A stretch of DNA of 64,000 nucleotides from assembly GCA_028817895.1 (NCBI GenBank), contig JAPPOQ010000028.1, positions 1 to 64,000 on the forward strand, read 5' to 3'. Shown one piece after another: positions 63,749 to 64,000 of the stretch. The notes under the pieces were generated by a model. It was not told the DNA's origin and did no database searches. It saw only the letters and a program-made list of their open reading frames with translations. The translations under genes were made by a program, and so were the position numbers. This stretch comes from Ahrensia sp. Its GTDB lineage: Bacteria; Pseudomonadota; Alphaproteobacteria; Rhizobiales; Rhizobiaceae. Within the stretch, counting starts at the first letter, position 1; every line of letters starts with the position of its first letter.

Positions 63749-64000
63749 TCAATCGGTCCGGCGGCCATCCGAGCCAAAAAAGTGCAGGCGGGACTCGTCG
63801 AATCGCAATCCGATTTCGTGTCCCTTCAGGTCAGTGCCGCTGTCCGGCACGCGCACGGTGAGCACGCCAAGCGAGGAACAATTGACGTAGAGAAACGTAT
63901 CCGACCCCAGATACTCGGCCACTTCTACCGTTCCACGACAATGCGCGTCGTTACCCTTGGTCACCGTGATATGCTCCGGGCGCACACCAAGATGCTCGAC
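63749..64000 (-). CDS. sugar-type ABC ATPase, C-terminal end (partial)
   Basis: The last 83 residues of an ATP-binding subunit of the MalK/UgpC type, truncated at the right edge. The fragment begins at LGVRPEHITV, the start of the TOBE domain, followed by EVAEYLGSDTFLYVNC and LRFDESRLHFF. The ATPase core lies outside the window, so neither the substrate nor the other subunits can be named. Between arsC and this gene (63565-63748) I see no gene. Confidence 0.85.
   Translation of the reverse strand, partial: VEHLGVRPEHITVTKGNDAHCRGTVEVAEYLGSDTFLYVNCSSLGVLTVRVPDSGTDLKGHEIGLRFDESRLHFFGSDGRRTD

Noticed and set aside
1-64000. CRISPR array, tRNA or rRNA genes, insertion sequences
   Set aside because: No regularly spaced repeats, no cloverleaf or rRNA signature and no transposase were recognised by eye; a tRNA scan was not possible.

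Overview
The window looks like chromosomal DNA of an alphaproteobacterium, most likely order Hyphomicrobiales. The evidence is the gene neighbourhoods seen here: small SRP RNA next to dnaX-ybaB; a sppA-ihfB-lapA block; engB close to dapD; a LacI-aglEFGAK alpha-glucoside operon in the order known from Sinorhizobium meliloti; an aqpS-arsC arsenic pair; and a DnaX lacking most of its zinc cysteines. Genus and species cannot be named from the sequence alone. No rRNA, tRNA, CRISPR array, IS element or prophage was recognised.

Region 1 (1-29.25 kb) is mostly housekeeping. It holds an RND efflux permease, TrkH with ApaG, a CDP-alcohol phosphotransferase, ybaB, dnaX, the SRP RNA, a HIT protein and nudC. 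A sugar-acid pair (SMP-30 lactonase and IlvD/Edd dehydratase) follows, with a ParDE-type toxin-antitoxin module sitting between the two genes. The toxin gene carries an in-frame amber stop where relatives have a tryptophan. Then come DUF3179, arfB, engB, a LOG-family protein, dapD, a berberine-bridge-type flavoprotein, a SAM/cyclase/ATPase/TPR regulator, PPK2, a split mnmC-like pair, sppA, ihfB and a LapA-domain protein.

Region 2 (29.2-44.85 kb) looks accessory and catabolic. A reductase and a Tm-1-like protein precede a DctPQM TRAP transporter. Diverging from dctP is a plus-strand operon: a NicX-like ring-cleaving dioxygenase, an alpha/beta hydrolase, an acyl-CoA dehydrogenase-like protein, a CoA-ligase-like enzyme and a sulfatase/phosphonate monoester hydrolase. 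A TAXI-type TRAP binding protein with a fused permease follows. I infer import, de-esterification, CoA activation and ring cleavage of an aromatic or N-heterocyclic acid. The substrate is unknown and no dedicated regulator lies in the cluster.

Region 3 (44.85-54.1 kb) is the glucoside locus. A GH1 beta-glucosidase and a LacI repressor diverge from aglE-aglF-aglG-aglA-aglK. Two near-identical palindromic operators, 109 bp apart, lie between them.

Region 4 (54.1-62.4 kb) is a divergent sulfatase locus. On the minus strand run a MarR regulator, a sulfatase and a metallo-beta-lactamase-fold hydrolase. On the plus strand run TctC-TctB-TctA, an alpha/beta hydrolase and a second sulfatase. A perfect 12-bp palindrome and stop/start overlaps point to one coordinately controlled system for a sulfated, carboxylate-like substrate. 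The window ends with aqpS-arsC and the C-terminal end of a sugar-type ABC ATPase.
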